Part shown: piece by piece, positions 26,627 to 35,477 of the stretch | Layout: each line of letters opens with the position of its first letter | Position numbering within the stretch: position 1 is the first letter of the stretch | Origin: Tenacibaculum agarivorans | GTDB taxonomy: Bacteria; Bacteroidota; Bacteroidia; Flavobacteriales; Flavobacteriaceae | DNA: 64,000 nucleotides | Direction of reading: 5' to 3' | Assembly: GCF_001936575.1 (NCBI RefSeq) | Contig: NZ_MSMP01000022.1 | Location: forward strand, 17,425 to 81,424 | The notes under the pieces: model-generated | Told to the model about the DNA's origin: nothing | The model's input: the letters and a program-made list of their open reading frames with translations, nothing else | Databases searched by the model: none | Position numbers and translations under genes: made by a program

Positions 26627-28192
26627 TTATTTTGCTACGTTTACAGCTCTTGTTTCTCTAATTACTGTAACTTTAACTTGACCTGGATACGTCATATCAT
26701 TTTGTATCTTTTGAGAAATATTAAATGATAACTCAGCAGCTTTCTCATCATTTACTTTTGTACTCTCCACCATTACTCTTAATTCTCTACCTGCTTGAAT
26801 TGCAAATGCTTTTTGAACACCGTTAAATCCAAAAGCAATATCCTCTAAATCTCTTAATCTTTGGATATAACTATCTAACACCTGACGTCGTGCTCCTGGA
26901 CGTGCTCCAGAAATAGCATCACAAACCTGAACAATTGGAGCTATTAAACTCTTCATTTCAATTTCATCATGGTGAGCTCCAATCGCATTACATACATCTT
27001 TCTTTTCACCATATTTTTCTGCCCATTGCATCCCTAGTAAAGCGTGTGGTAATTCACTCTCTGTATCAGGCACTTTACCAATATCATGAAGTAAACCAGC
27101 TCTTTTAGCAGCTTTGGCATTTAGTCCCATTTCTGCAGCCATTATACCACATAAATTAGCAACTTCTCTAGAGTGTTGTAGTAAGTTTTGTCCATATGAT
27201 GAACGATACTTCATTCTTCCTACAGTTTTAATCAATTCTGGATGTAAACCATGAATTCCTAAATCTATAACAGTACGCTTACCAACCTCTATAATTTCTT
27301 GATTGATTTGTTTTTCTGTCTTTCGAACAATCTCTTCAATTCTAGCAGGGTGAATTCTACCATCCGTTACTAGCTTATGCATAGATAAACGAGCTATTTC
27401 TCTTCTAACAGGATCAAAACAAGATAAAATAATTGCTTCTGGCGTATCATCTACTATAATTTCTACTCCGGTAGCCGCTTCTAATGCTCTAATATTTCTA
27501 CCTTCCCTACCAATTATACGCCCTTTAACATCATCAGACTCTAAATTAAATACTGAAACACAATTTTCAATAGCTTGCTCTACCCCTACTCTTTGTATAG
27601 TATTTAACACAACTTTTCTAGCTTCTTGTTGTGCTGTCATTTTTGCTTCTTCAACAGTCTCTTGAATAAAACTCATAGCGTCAGATTTAGCTTCTTCTTT
27701 TAGAGAAGCTACTAATTCCGTTTTTGCTTCATCAGCAGAAAAACCAGAAATCTGTTCAAGCATATCTACATGGCGTTTATGTAGTTTTTCTACTTCTGAT
27801 TCTCTTTTATCTAAAAAGTCTAATTTATAATCAAAATCAGCACTTTTCTTTTCTAAAGATTGTGATAGTTTTTTATTTTTATCTAATTCGGAAGAAACTC
27901 TAGACTCTTTATCTCTGATTCTTTTTTCAACATCAGACATTTTTTTCTCCCTAGCTAAAATTACTTTTTCATGCTCTGCTTTTAACTCAATGAATTTTTC
28001 CTTTGCTTGTAATATTTTGTCTTTTTTGATTGCTTCAGCTTCTACTTTAGCCTCTTTTAATATATTCCTAGCTTCTTTATTCGTTTCTTTTAGTAATTTA
28101 TTAGCCTTTGTTTTTTCTAACATTTTCGCTACAACAAAGCCTACTATAATTCCAACAACACCAACCAATATTGGTATAACTAAATCTTCCAT
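26627..28192 (-). CDS. rny: Ribonuclease Y
   Basis: 521 residues from the ATG at 28192. In order: an N-terminal membrane anchor (DLVIPILVGVVGIIVGFVVA), a long coiled coil rich in Lys/Glu, a KH domain (GRIIGREGRNIRALEAATG) and an HD domain with LLHDIGKV. RNase Y is a membrane-bound endonuclease that starts mRNA decay. I prefer the ATG at 28192 over an in-frame ATG at 28243, because the latter lies inside the terminal stem of the adjacent structured RNA and would put a non-family 17-residue extension before the anchor. Confidence 0.93.
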   Translation of the reverse strand: MEDLVIPILVGVVGIIVGFVVAKMLEKTKANKLLKETNKEARNILKEAKVEAEAIKKDKILQAKEKFIELKAEHEKVILAREKKMSDVEKRIRDKESRVSSELDKNKKLSQSLEKKSADFDYKLDFLDKRESEVEKLHKRHVDMLEQISGFSADEAKTELVASLKEEAKSDAMSFIQETVEEAKMTAQQEARKVVLNTIQRVGVEQAIENCVSVFNLESDDVKGRIIGREGRNIRALEAATGVEIIVDDTPEAIILSCFDPVRREIARLSMHKLVTDGRIHPARIEEIVRKTEKQINQEIIEVGKRTVIDLGIHGLHPELIKTVGRMKYRSSYGQNLLQHSREVANLCGIMAAEMGLNAKAAKRAGLLHDIGKVPDTESELPHALLGMQWAEKYGEKKDVCNAIGAHHDEIEMKSLIAPIVQVCDAISGARPGARRQVLDSYIQRLRDLEDIAFGFNGVQKAFAIQAGRELRVMVESTKVNDEKAAELSFNISQKIQNDMTYPGQVKVTVIRETRAVNVAK

Positions 28193-28226
28193 GTCAATGA
28201 TTTGAATAAATTCCTTTATTTGATTT

Positions 28227-28395
28227 AAAAAAAAAGCCCACATTAGTAGTGGTGTTTTATAAACTCCTGAAAAACAGGTTTAGAACTAACTGGTTGATCA
28301 AGAATCCGAATAATCGGCGCGCTTTACTAACCAAGACTCATTCTTTTTAAAAGTATAGTGTTGAGTTTATTAAACTATAATACTAATGTAGGCAG
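28227..28395 (-). ncRNA. ssrS: Probable 6S RNA
   Basis: On the minus strand between zapA and rny, GCCTACATTAGTA (28393-28381) pairs with TACTAATGTGGGC (28248-28236) to give a 13-bp closing stem with one G-U. It is followed at once by nine Ts, a terminator-like end. Inside, ATAAACTC pairs with GAGTTTAT (8 bp), then TGGTT with AACCA, with a CCGA-TTAT-TCGG tip. One long rod interrupted by bulges, about 168 nt, is the 6S architecture. zapA linkage is also typical of 6S loci. 6S binds RNA polymerase holoenzyme as a promoter mimic. The identity rests on structure and context, not on a covariance search. Confidence 0.72.
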
Positions 28396-28419
28396 TATGT
28401 TTATTATTATGTAATGAAC

Positions 28420-28710
28420 TTATTTTAAATGATGATCTAACAAACTTGTTAGTTCACTTAATGTATTTGTTATTTTTACCGACTCATCTGATGCTTTAAG
28501 AGCATTAATCTCTAATTTTGATGCAAATTGCAAAGCACACATAGCTAAAACATCTTGTTTATCAGCAACTGCATAGCTTTGTTCGAAACTTAAAATTAAA
28601 TCGTTAATGCTTTTCGCTGCTTTTCGCATTCCCTCTTCTTCTTGTTCTGAAGCCACTATTAATGGATAGGTTCTACCAGCTATTACTACGTTAACTTTTA
28701 ATTTTTCCAT
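28420..28710 (-). CDS. zapA: Cell division protein ZapA
   Basis: 96 residues. The N-terminal KLKVNVVIAGRTYPLIV strand pair, a EEEGMRKAAKSINDLI helix and a C-terminal coiled coil match ZapA. ZapA binds FtsZ filaments and promotes Z-ring bundling in the cytoplasm. It sits 11 bp downstream of a coiled-coil partner gene and just upstream of the probable 6S RNA and rny, the usual Bacteroidota arrangement. Confidence 0.9.
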   Translation of the reverse strand: MEKLKVNVVIAGRTYPLIVASEQEEEGMRKAAKSINDLILSFEQSYAVADKQDVLAMCALQFASKLEINALKASDESVKITNTLSELTSLLDHHLK

Positions 28711-28721
28711 TTAAAAGAACT

Positions 28722-29012
28722 TTACGAATTCAAGAGTGTAATACATTTATCAATCTCTCGAATTAAAGCATTTATTTTGAGTTTAGTATTTCTCGTATCT
28801 TCATTACTGCCTTCCATAGTCTTGGCAACTTTTAAAAGTTCAAATTGTTTTTTTTGATCATCTATCTGTTGCTCCTTTTCACTTAATAAAATTTGTAACT
28901 TCCCATTCTGCTGAAGCAAAATCTCATTTTCTTCCTTTAGAAATTCATATCTAGAAAGCAACTCTTTCAACTTAACTTCCAATAGATGAATTGCTTCTAA
29001 TGTATTATTCAT
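28722..29012 (-). CDS. Coiled-coil protein, ZapB-like
   Basis: 96 residues, nearly all one heptad-patterned coiled coil (LEVKLKELLSRYEFLKEEN, LLQQNGKLQILLSEKEQQID) ending in a short helix with a Cys (IREIDKCITLLNS). Given its operon with zapA it is a likely division-associated coiled coil analogous to ZapB. Sequence alone cannot prove homology to ZapB. Confidence 0.78.
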   Translation of the reverse strand: MNNTLEAIHLLEVKLKELLSRYEFLKEENEILLQQNGKLQILLSEKEQQIDDQKKQFELLKVAKTMEGSNEDTRNTKLKINALIREIDKCITLLNS

Positions 29013-29160
29013 TTACTAGTGAAAATAAACTATTTCAACAAAATTAACAATCTCTTTTAACAATTACAACTCTTTATTGCTTTTTTATCAATTATACTCA
29101 TTTTCAAACACATACAATTCTGGTATAATTTTAGTACTTTCGTTTACAAATTGACGTGTC

Positions 29161-30855
29161 TTGAAACATTTTTTTATTTTATTTTTAGCTTTAAGTATCC
29201 AGCTGAGCTATGCTCAAAAAAAATATCCTCAAAGTTATTTTGCTAATCCTATGGATATTCCAATAGTTGTTGCTGGAACTTTTGGAGAATTACGAAGCAA
29301 TCATTTTCATTCAGGAATTGATATTAAAACTCAGCAAAAAGAAGGTATCCCTATTTTAGCTCCGGCTAATGGATATGTTTACAGAATTAAAGTAGCACAA
29401 TATGGATTTGGAAAAGTACTTTATGTTAAGCACCCAAGCGGCTATATGACTGTTTTTGCACACTTGCAAAGATTTGCTCCTAAAATACAGAAGTACGTTA
29501 AAAATATTCAGTACAATAAAAAGAGTTATTACACAGGGAATTTATTTCCTGAAGCAGAAAAATTTCCTGTAAAAAAAGGTGAAGTTATAGCATATTCTGG
29601 TGATACAGGAAGTTCTGGCGGTCCGCACTTACATTATGAAATACGCAACTCTAAAACTGATAAGATTATAAATCCAATGCATTTTGGATTAGTTGCTGCC
29701 GATACTAGACACCCTATTATAGAGAAATTAATGGCATTTCCATTAGATTCGGATTCTAGAATTAATAATTCTTATCAGAAAACTACTATTCCAATCAAAA
29801 AACTATCTAAAGGAAAATATGTCGCTGAACGATTCAATGCTAGTGGTAGTATCGGTTTAGGTATTAGTACTTTTGATAGACAAGATGGGGCTATGAACAG
29901 AAATGGAATTTATAGTTTAGAAATGAATGTGAATGGAAAAAGAGTATACTACCATGATGTAGAAACTTTTTCTTTTGCTGAAAGTAAATACATCAACCTT
30001 TTAATTGATTATGAACAATATGGTAAATACAAAACTCGTTTTCAAAAAACACATAAAGTAGAAAAAAATAAACTCAGCTTATATCAGGATTTGATTGATG
30101 ATGGAAAATTAACTATTCAACCTCAAGAAAATTATAATGTTGAAATTATTGCCAAAGATTTTGAAGGCAACGCTTCAGTCTTACGAATTCCAATTAAAGG
30201 AGTTGCAAGTAATCAAATATTTATAGAAAAAGACACTACAGCACATAAAATCACTGCTAGTCAATTCAATAAGTTTGAACAAAACGGAGTATCCATAGCT
30301 TTTCCTAAAAATTCATTTTATTATGATACTTATCTTGATTTTGAAGTAAAGAATGATACTGCTAAAATTCATGAACCAGTTATCCCTTTAGATAAAAAAT
30401 TTACGCTCACATTTGATACTTCAACACTTTCATCTAAAGAAAAACAACAAGTTTATATCGCTAATGTGAACAATAAAAAGTATCCTAAGTATGTTAGGAC
30501 TAAGAAAAAGGAAAATAAAGTATATACAAATCAAAAGACTTTAGGAAGTTATACATTAAAGTTAGATTCTATTTTACCTACAGTTACTCCTGTTAATTTT
30601 TCAGGTGAACAATGGATTTCTAAAAATAAAACCCTGAAAGTTAAAATAAAAGATAGCGAGTCTGGAATTAAAGATTTTAGAGGATATATAGATAATAGCT
30701 GGGTTTTAATGGAGTATAATCATAAAAAAGGAATTTTAACTTATGATTTTTCCGATAAAAAATTGGTTGGTAGCAAACATATTTTTAAAATTGTAGTTTC
30801 AGATAATGTTGGTAATACAAAAGAATATACTTCAACATTTTATCGTAAACCATAA
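29161..30855 (+). CDS. M23 family metallopeptidase (LytM-type), secreted
   Basis: 564 residues, TTG start, signal peptide (HFFILFLALSIQLSYAQ). The LytM domain lies at about 35-175: Zn ligands His50 and Asp54 in HSGID, then H156-L-H158 in GPHLHYEIR. The remaining ~390 residues are beta-rich, with Ig-like strands (FDRQDGAMNRNGIYSLEM; KVKIKDSESGIKDFRGYID). It is probably a periplasmic endopeptidase or regulator acting on peptidoglycan cross-links. It is 9 bp upstream of a TonB-dependent receptor gene, so likely co-transcribed. Confidence 0.9.
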   Translation: MKHFFILFLALSIQLSYAQKKYPQSYFANPMDIPIVVAGTFGELRSNHFHSGIDIKTQQKEGIPILAPANGYVYRIKVAQYGFGKVLYVKHPSGYMTVFAHLQRFAPKIQKYVKNIQYNKKSYYTGNLFPEAEKFPVKKGEVIAYSGDTGSSGGPHLHYEIRNSKTDKIINPMHFGLVAADTRHPIIEKLMAFPLDSDSRINNSYQKTTIPIKKLSKGKYVAERFNASGSIGLGISTFDRQDGAMNRNGIYSLEMNVNGKRVYYHDVETFSFAESKYINLLIDYEQYGKYKTRFQKTHKVEKNKLSLYQDLIDDGKLTIQPQENYNVEIIAKDFEGNASVLRIPIKGVASNQIFIEKDTTAHKITASQFNKFEQNGVSIAFPKNSFYYDTYLDFEVKNDTAKIHEPVIPLDKKFTLTFDTSTLSSKEKQQVYIANVNNKKYPKYVRTKKKENKVYTNQKTLGSYTLKLDSILPTVTPVNFSGEQWISKNKTLKVKIKDSESGIKDFRGYIDNSWVLMEYNHKKGILTYDFSDKKLVGSKHIFKIVVSDNVGNTKEYTSTFYRKP

Positions 30856-30864
30856 TAAATCATT

Positions 30865-33312
30865 TTGAAAAAACTTTTACTTCTCATTCTGTTCCCCACA
30901 TTGATATTTGCTCAGAAAATGTCAACTGTCAAAGGAAAAATTATCAATAAATTTAAAGATCCTATTGAAGGTGTAGCTATTTCTTATTTGGAAAAAGGTA
31001 CTATTACTGATAAAAACGGAAATTATGAATTTCAAATTCCAATTCGTAAAACTATTACTGTTACCTTCTCGCATGTATCTTATAAAACAGTTACCAAAAA
31101 ATTTACTACCCGAGGTAAAAGAACTATTAACTACTCTCCTACTCTTACGATAAAAAATGAGAACTTAGAAGAAGTAATTATTAAAAACAGGAAAAAGGAA
31201 GTAAAAGGGATTACTGAAATTGATGTTAAAACTGTTCAAACGGCTGTTGGAGCTAATGCTGGAGTAGAAAATGTTTTGATGACTTTGCCTGGTGTAAGCA
31301 ATAACAATGAGCTAAGTACACAATATAATGTAAGAGGTGGTAATTTTGATGAGAATTTAGTGTATGTAAACGGAATTGAGATATATAGGCCTTTTCTGAT
31401 TCGTTCTGGACAACAAGAAGGATTAAGTTTTATAAATCCACATCTGGTACAAAATATTGATTTTTCAGCAGGTGGATTCCAAGCTAGATATGGTGATAAG
31501 TTATCTTCTGTTTTAGATATTACCTACAGGAAACCTAAAGAATTTCAAACTCAAGTAGATTTAAGCTTATTAGGTGCTAGTTTAACTGTTGAAGATTTAT
31601 TACTTAATAATAAGTTAAGTGCTACATTCAGTGCCAGACATAGAGATAATAGTTTACTAGTTAATAATAAAGAAACTGAAGTAGACTTTCAACCTAATTT
31701 CACAGACTTACAAACGTATCTATCTTATAAATTAAGCTCTAAAATGAATCTTAACTTTTTAGGTAACTTTTCTTTAAATAATTACAATTATAAGCCTTTA
31801 GTAAGAAGAACTCGTTTTGGAACTGTTGTAAATACAGTAGAACTTGCTATATTTTATAACGGACAAGAAAGGGATCGTTTTCAAACCCTTTTTGGAGCAT
31901 TCTCTTTGGATTATAAACCTACCGATAATTTAACTATTACCACTACGGTTTCTTCATTCAATACACAAGAAGAAGAACGTTTTGATATTGCTGCTGCATA
32001 TAGATTAGGTGAAGTAAATACTAATATTGGTGATGAAAATTTTGGAGAAGCTGAATTTACTCAAGGCATTGGTTCACAAATTAATCATGCTAGAAATGAT
32101 TTAGATGCTTTAATTAGTAATGCGCAAATACGCGCAGTACTAAAAGATAATAATAATGAATGGCGAGCAGGATTTAAAATTCAAACTGAGAATATTAAAG
32201 ATAGAGTTCGCGAGTGGGAAATTATAGATAGTGTTGGTTTTTCAATTAGACCTCCTGCTACTAATATTATAAATGAAGAACCTTATGCTCCTTTTACTGG
32301 ACCAATAGAACCATTTCAGAGTGTAAGAGCGGAAAATGAAGTTAATATAAGTAGAGTATCTGGTTATTTACAATTTAGTAGAAAAACATATTGGAGAGAC
32401 AATCAAATTTGGTTTAATCTTGGTGTAAGAGCTCAACATTGGTCTGTCAATACTTTAGAAAACTCCCCTGTAGCACAATTTATTGTGAGTCCTAGAGCAC
32501 AATTGGCAATAAAGCCAGATTGGGAAAAAGATATGTTATTTAGAATCTCTGGTGGATTTTACTCACAACCTCCATTTTACCGAGAGTTAAGAGGTTTTGA
32601 TGGAAAACTAAATCCAAATGTAAAAGCTCAAAAATCTATACATGCTGTATTAGGTAACGACTACAGTTTTACCTTATGGAATAGACCTTTTAAATTAACT
32701 ACAGAATTATATTATAAAGATTTAAGTGATGTTAATGCATATCAGGTTGATAATGTTCGTATTCGATATAGAGCAGATAATATTACTAAAGCGTATGCCT
32801 ATGGATTAGATGTTCGTCTTAATGGTGAATTTGTTCCTGGTAGTGAAAGTTGGGTGAGTTTTGGTTATCTTAAAACTGAAGAGAACATCAATAATCGAGG
32901 CTATATTGCTAGACCAACTGATCAACGAGTTAAGTTTGGAGTTCTTTTTCAAGATTATGTACCTAATTTACCTGATTTAAAAGCATATTTAAATATTGTA
33001 TACAATTCTGGTTTACCTGGTGGAGCACCTGCTTATGCTGATCCATATGAATTTCAAGGAAGACTAAGAGATTACAGACGTGCTGATTTAGGGGTATCTT
33101 ATGTTTTTGTAGATGCAAATAAAAAATCAACTAGTGGAATGCTTAGTCATTTTAAGGAATTTACAGCTGGTATTGAGCTTTTTAATATGTTTGATATACA
33201 AAATTCTATTACCAATACTTGGGTTAGAGATGTATTCAGCAGCACTCAATTTGGTGTTCCTAATTTTATGACTGGCAGGGTTTTAAACCTTAAACTTAGA
33301 ATGAAGTTTTAG
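30865..33312 (+). CDS. TonB-dependent receptor with carboxypeptidase-like regulatory domain
   Basis: 815 residues, TTG start, signal peptide (KKLLLLILFPTLIFAQ). Residues ~18-95 are a CarboxypepD_reg-like domain (VKGKIINKFKDPIEGVAIS). The plug follows (about 115-220, NVLMTLPGVSNNNELSTQYNV and RGGNFDENLVYVNGIE), then a 22-strand barrel ending in GRVLNLKLRMKF. It lacks the long SusC signatures. The substrate is unknown; with the M23 neighbour an envelope-related role is possible but speculative. Confidence 0.9.
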   Translation: MKKLLLLILFPTLIFAQKMSTVKGKIINKFKDPIEGVAISYLEKGTITDKNGNYEFQIPIRKTITVTFSHVSYKTVTKKFTTRGKRTINYSPTLTIKNENLEEVIIKNRKKEVKGITEIDVKTVQTAVGANAGVENVLMTLPGVSNNNELSTQYNVRGGNFDENLVYVNGIEIYRPFLIRSGQQEGLSFINPHLVQNIDFSAGGFQARYGDKLSSVLDITYRKPKEFQTQVDLSLLGASLTVEDLLLNNKLSATFSARHRDNSLLVNNKETEVDFQPNFTDLQTYLSYKLSSKMNLNFLGNFSLNNYNYKPLVRRTRFGTVVNTVELAIFYNGQERDRFQTLFGAFSLDYKPTDNLTITTTVSSFNTQEEERFDIAAAYRLGEVNTNIGDENFGEAEFTQGIGSQINHARNDLDALISNAQIRAVLKDNNNEWRAGFKIQTENIKDRVREWEIIDSVGFSIRPPATNIINEEPYAPFTGPIEPFQSVRAENEVNISRVSGYLQFSRKTYWRDNQIWFNLGVRAQHWSVNTLENSPVAQFIVSPRAQLAIKPDWEKDMLFRISGGFYSQPPFYRELRGFDGKLNPNVKAQKSIHAVLGNDYSFTLWNRPFKLTTELYYKDLSDVNAYQVDNVRIRYRADNITKAYAYGLDVRLNGEFVPGSESWVSFGYLKTEENINNRGYIARPTDQRVKFGVLFQDYVPNLPDLKAYLNIVYNSGLPGGAPAYADPYEFQGRLRDYRRADLGVSYVFVDANKKSTSGMLSHFKEFTAGIELFNMFDIQNSITNTWVRDVFSSTQFGVPNFMTGRVLNLKLRMKF

Positions 33313-33341
33313 CCATTTTTATTGATAAATATTAAGCATTT

Positions 33342-33980
33342 ATGATCAAAAAAGCAACTATACTGGAAAACACAAAGATTTACGAATCAAGTTCTACTGA
33401 TTCTAATGTTATCGGTGAATTAAATTTGGGCGATTTTGTGAACTGGGTTGATGCTACATTTAAGAATAGTATACTATGGTTAATTATTGAAATATCACCA
33501 GATAAAACAGGTTACATCGATTATGAAAATGCCTGTAAATGGGAAAAGTGCCAATTAAGAAATACATCAATTATAATGTATGATGATAATTTCAATGAGA
33601 TTAAGCGACTACAAAAAGGAAATACTGTATATAGAATATATCCTACAAAACAAAAAAAAGACTACACGCCTGAATCAAATATTGCCATGATAGCTGATGA
33701 AAATCTGAATATTGGAAGATTAAAATATGCTAGTTTAAAAACTAAATTCGGCGGAGATGATCTAGCCTCTATTCTTGCTATGGTTATTGCAACTATCCTC
33801 TGTTTATTAGTTATTTATTGGGCTATAGTAACTATGATATTAGGGGGACGCATATTTTTTGGAGGATTGGTAGTAACTGCAGTTGTAGTGCTTTGGAAAT
33901 TCTTATTTTCTTTTATCGCAATTATATTTGGTGCTATTAAATTATTTCTTCAACAAATAAAATCAAAAACACTTCATTAA
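33342..33980 (+). CDS. SH3-like domain protein with C-terminal membrane helices
   Basis: 212 residues without a signal peptide. Residues 1-65 have the pattern of a bacterial SH3 domain (TKIYESSSTDSNVIGELNLGD, then GYIDYENA). A middle segment repeats the theme weakly. Residues ~145-200 form two long hydrophobic helices (LASILAMVIATILCLLVIYW; FGGLVVTAVVVLWKFLF). The SH3-like part would be cytosolic or periplasmic depending on topology, which I cannot settle. No known name. The gene is 29 bp after the TonB receptor, perhaps in the same transcript. Confidence 0.7.
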   Translation: MIKKATILENTKIYESSSTDSNVIGELNLGDFVNWVDATFKNSILWLIIEISPDKTGYIDYENACKWEKCQLRNTSIIMYDDNFNEIKRLQKGNTVYRIYPTKQKKDYTPESNIAMIADENLNIGRLKYASLKTKFGGDDLASILAMVIATILCLLVIYWAIVTMILGGRIFFGGLVVTAVVVLWKFLFSFIAIIFGAIKLFLQQIKSKTLH

Positions 33981-34120
33981 ATCATATGGTATTTAATAAG
34001 TTAACAATCTTATTTTAATGTAAATTCAACAATTACATTAAACCTATTAACGTTATTAAATTGATAAAACATCTATGAATTTCATATGTAAATAGTTTCT
34101 TTTTGCAGTTGATCTTTGAT

Positions 34121-34138
34121 TTCACTGAATTCAGTGAA
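34121..34138. promoter_or_regulatory. Perfect 18-bp palindrome, candidate operator
   Basis: TTCACTGAATTCAGTGAA equals its own reverse complement. It lies 22 bp upstream of a TAnnTTTG box and about 105 bp before the lipoprotein ATG at 34245, a position where a dimeric regulator would contact the -33 region. Confidence 0.5.
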
Positions 34139-34159
34139 TTAAATGATTCTTTTTGTCTA

Positions 34160-34167
34160 TAGTTTTG
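34160..34167 (+). promoter_or_regulatory. Putative -7 element (TAnnTTTG)
   Basis: TAGTTTTG fits the Bacteroidota -7 consensus, downstream of the palindrome at 34121 and upstream of the discoidin-like lipoprotein gene. Confidence 0.4.
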
Positions 34168-34244
34168 TAACTCATTCAGAATTAACACTATTAATTATGT
34201 TTTGAATGATTTACAACAAAAGACAACAAACCAAAAACTATAAA

Positions 34245-35318
34245 ATGAAATTCCAATACATTATATTCTTTTTTGCGCTATTAATATTTTCATGCAAAAA
34301 ACAAGAATCAAAAAAGATAGCTTCAAATATCAAAACTATCACATCAAACATTCCTTTTGAAAATAGAGCATATACGGTTACCGCTTCTTCAGAATTAACA
34401 GGTAAATCTGATGGTCAATATGCACCTGAAAATGCTTTTGATAATGATATCACTACTGCTTGGGTTGAAGGTAACGAAGGAGATGGAACAAATGAATGGA
34501 TTCAAATTACGTTCCTTAAAACACAACTTATAAAGGATATGACTATTCATAACGGATATCAAAAATCTAAAGAGACTTATGAAAGGAATAATCGTATGAG
34601 CTCATTTACTCTATATATAAATGGAAAGAAAACATTAATTCATTCATTAGATCATGAAATTGAAAAATCTAAAACTCTACAATTAAATCAATTTGTAAAA
34701 ACATTAAAGATTCGAGTAAATGATATAGAAAAAGGTAGTCAGTATGCTGACTTATGTATCTCTGATATTGAGTTTAATTTTGCAGATTCTACATTCAAAA
34801 ATTTTATTCAAGATACTATTATACCAAAGCAATCGGATAAAAAAATAGCTTTTCAATTTAAAGAAACTCCAAATCGTGGGTATGTTCTTGATAAAAATAT
34901 GTTGTTTAATGATGTACTATTAACTTCAAGTGAAGCACAAAAAGTAGCTCTGTTTGAACATTCTGATTATATAGATTTTCATGCTGAAGAAGTATTAAAT
35001 TCTGATACTTCTTTTCCTTTTCATATGGTTAGAATTTATTTACAAAGCGAATATGATTTTGATACTTACCTTCATTTTATTCCAAAATATAATCTGGTTA
35101 CTAACAAAAATATTTTCCATGAATCTGCTGCAAGCAGTGATGGGGGTTTTAGCTATAAAAAAATGAGTTTTGTAGACTTGAATAAAGATTCTTATAACGA
35201 TATTCAATTCACAGGTGGAGATTGTGAATATCCTGATAACTGTAAAGGCTTTAAAAATGAAGTTGTAGGAGTAAGTAAACGACTACCAAACTATACATAT
35301 ACCATCAACTTCAGATAA
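34245..35318 (+). CDS. Discoidin-like / NADase-type glycan-binding domain lipoprotein
   Basis: 357 residues from the ATG at 34245, which places a lipoprotein signal (MKFQYIIFFFALLIFSCKK, Cys17) at the N-terminus; an ATG 13 codons upstream would precede it with a charged stretch. Residues ~45-180 match the discoidin-like domain found with bacterial NADases (YAPENAFDNDITTAWVEG, NEWIQITF, MTIHNGYQKS, LCISDIEF). The C-terminal half has a beta-rich domain ending in an Asp-rich segment (VDLNKDSYNDIQFTGGDC). Probably exposed on the outer membrane or periplasmic. Confidence 0.8.
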   Translation: MKFQYIIFFFALLIFSCKKQESKKIASNIKTITSNIPFENRAYTVTASSELTGKSDGQYAPENAFDNDITTAWVEGNEGDGTNEWIQITFLKTQLIKDMTIHNGYQKSKETYERNNRMSSFTLYINGKKTLIHSLDHEIEKSKTLQLNQFVKTLKIRVNDIEKGSQYADLCISDIEFNFADSTFKNFIQDTIIPKQSDKKIAFQFKETPNRGYVLDKNMLFNDVLLTSSEAQKVALFEHSDYIDFHAEEVLNSDTSFPFHMVRIYLQSEYDFDTYLHFIPKYNLVTNKNIFHESAASSDGGFSYKKMSFVDLNKDSYNDIQFTGGDCEYPDNCKGFKNEVVGVSKRLPNYTYTINFR

Positions 35319-35333
35319 TATTTGAAGTTGATG
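35303..35333. terminator. Hairpin overlapping the stop of the discoidin-like gene
   Basis: CATCAACTTCA and TGAAGTTGATG form an exact 11-bp stem. There is no T-run, so termination strength is uncertain. Confidence 0.4.
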
Positions 35334-35477
35334 TCTGGAAACATTTTGCTTTTAAACTTTACTTTTTTCTTATAGTTTTAATAAGTTTGACAAATAAGAG
35401 GCTTAAAGAATATAAAACCATTAGGTCTACTCTTATAGTATAATTAAGTTTCTTATTTACGAGCTCTATTGTTAACT

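Noticed and set aside
28193..28243. Upstream in-frame ATG of rny giving a 17-residue extension
   Set aside because: The extension lies in the terminal stem of the structured RNA and is absent from the family layout, in which the membrane anchor starts at the N-terminus.
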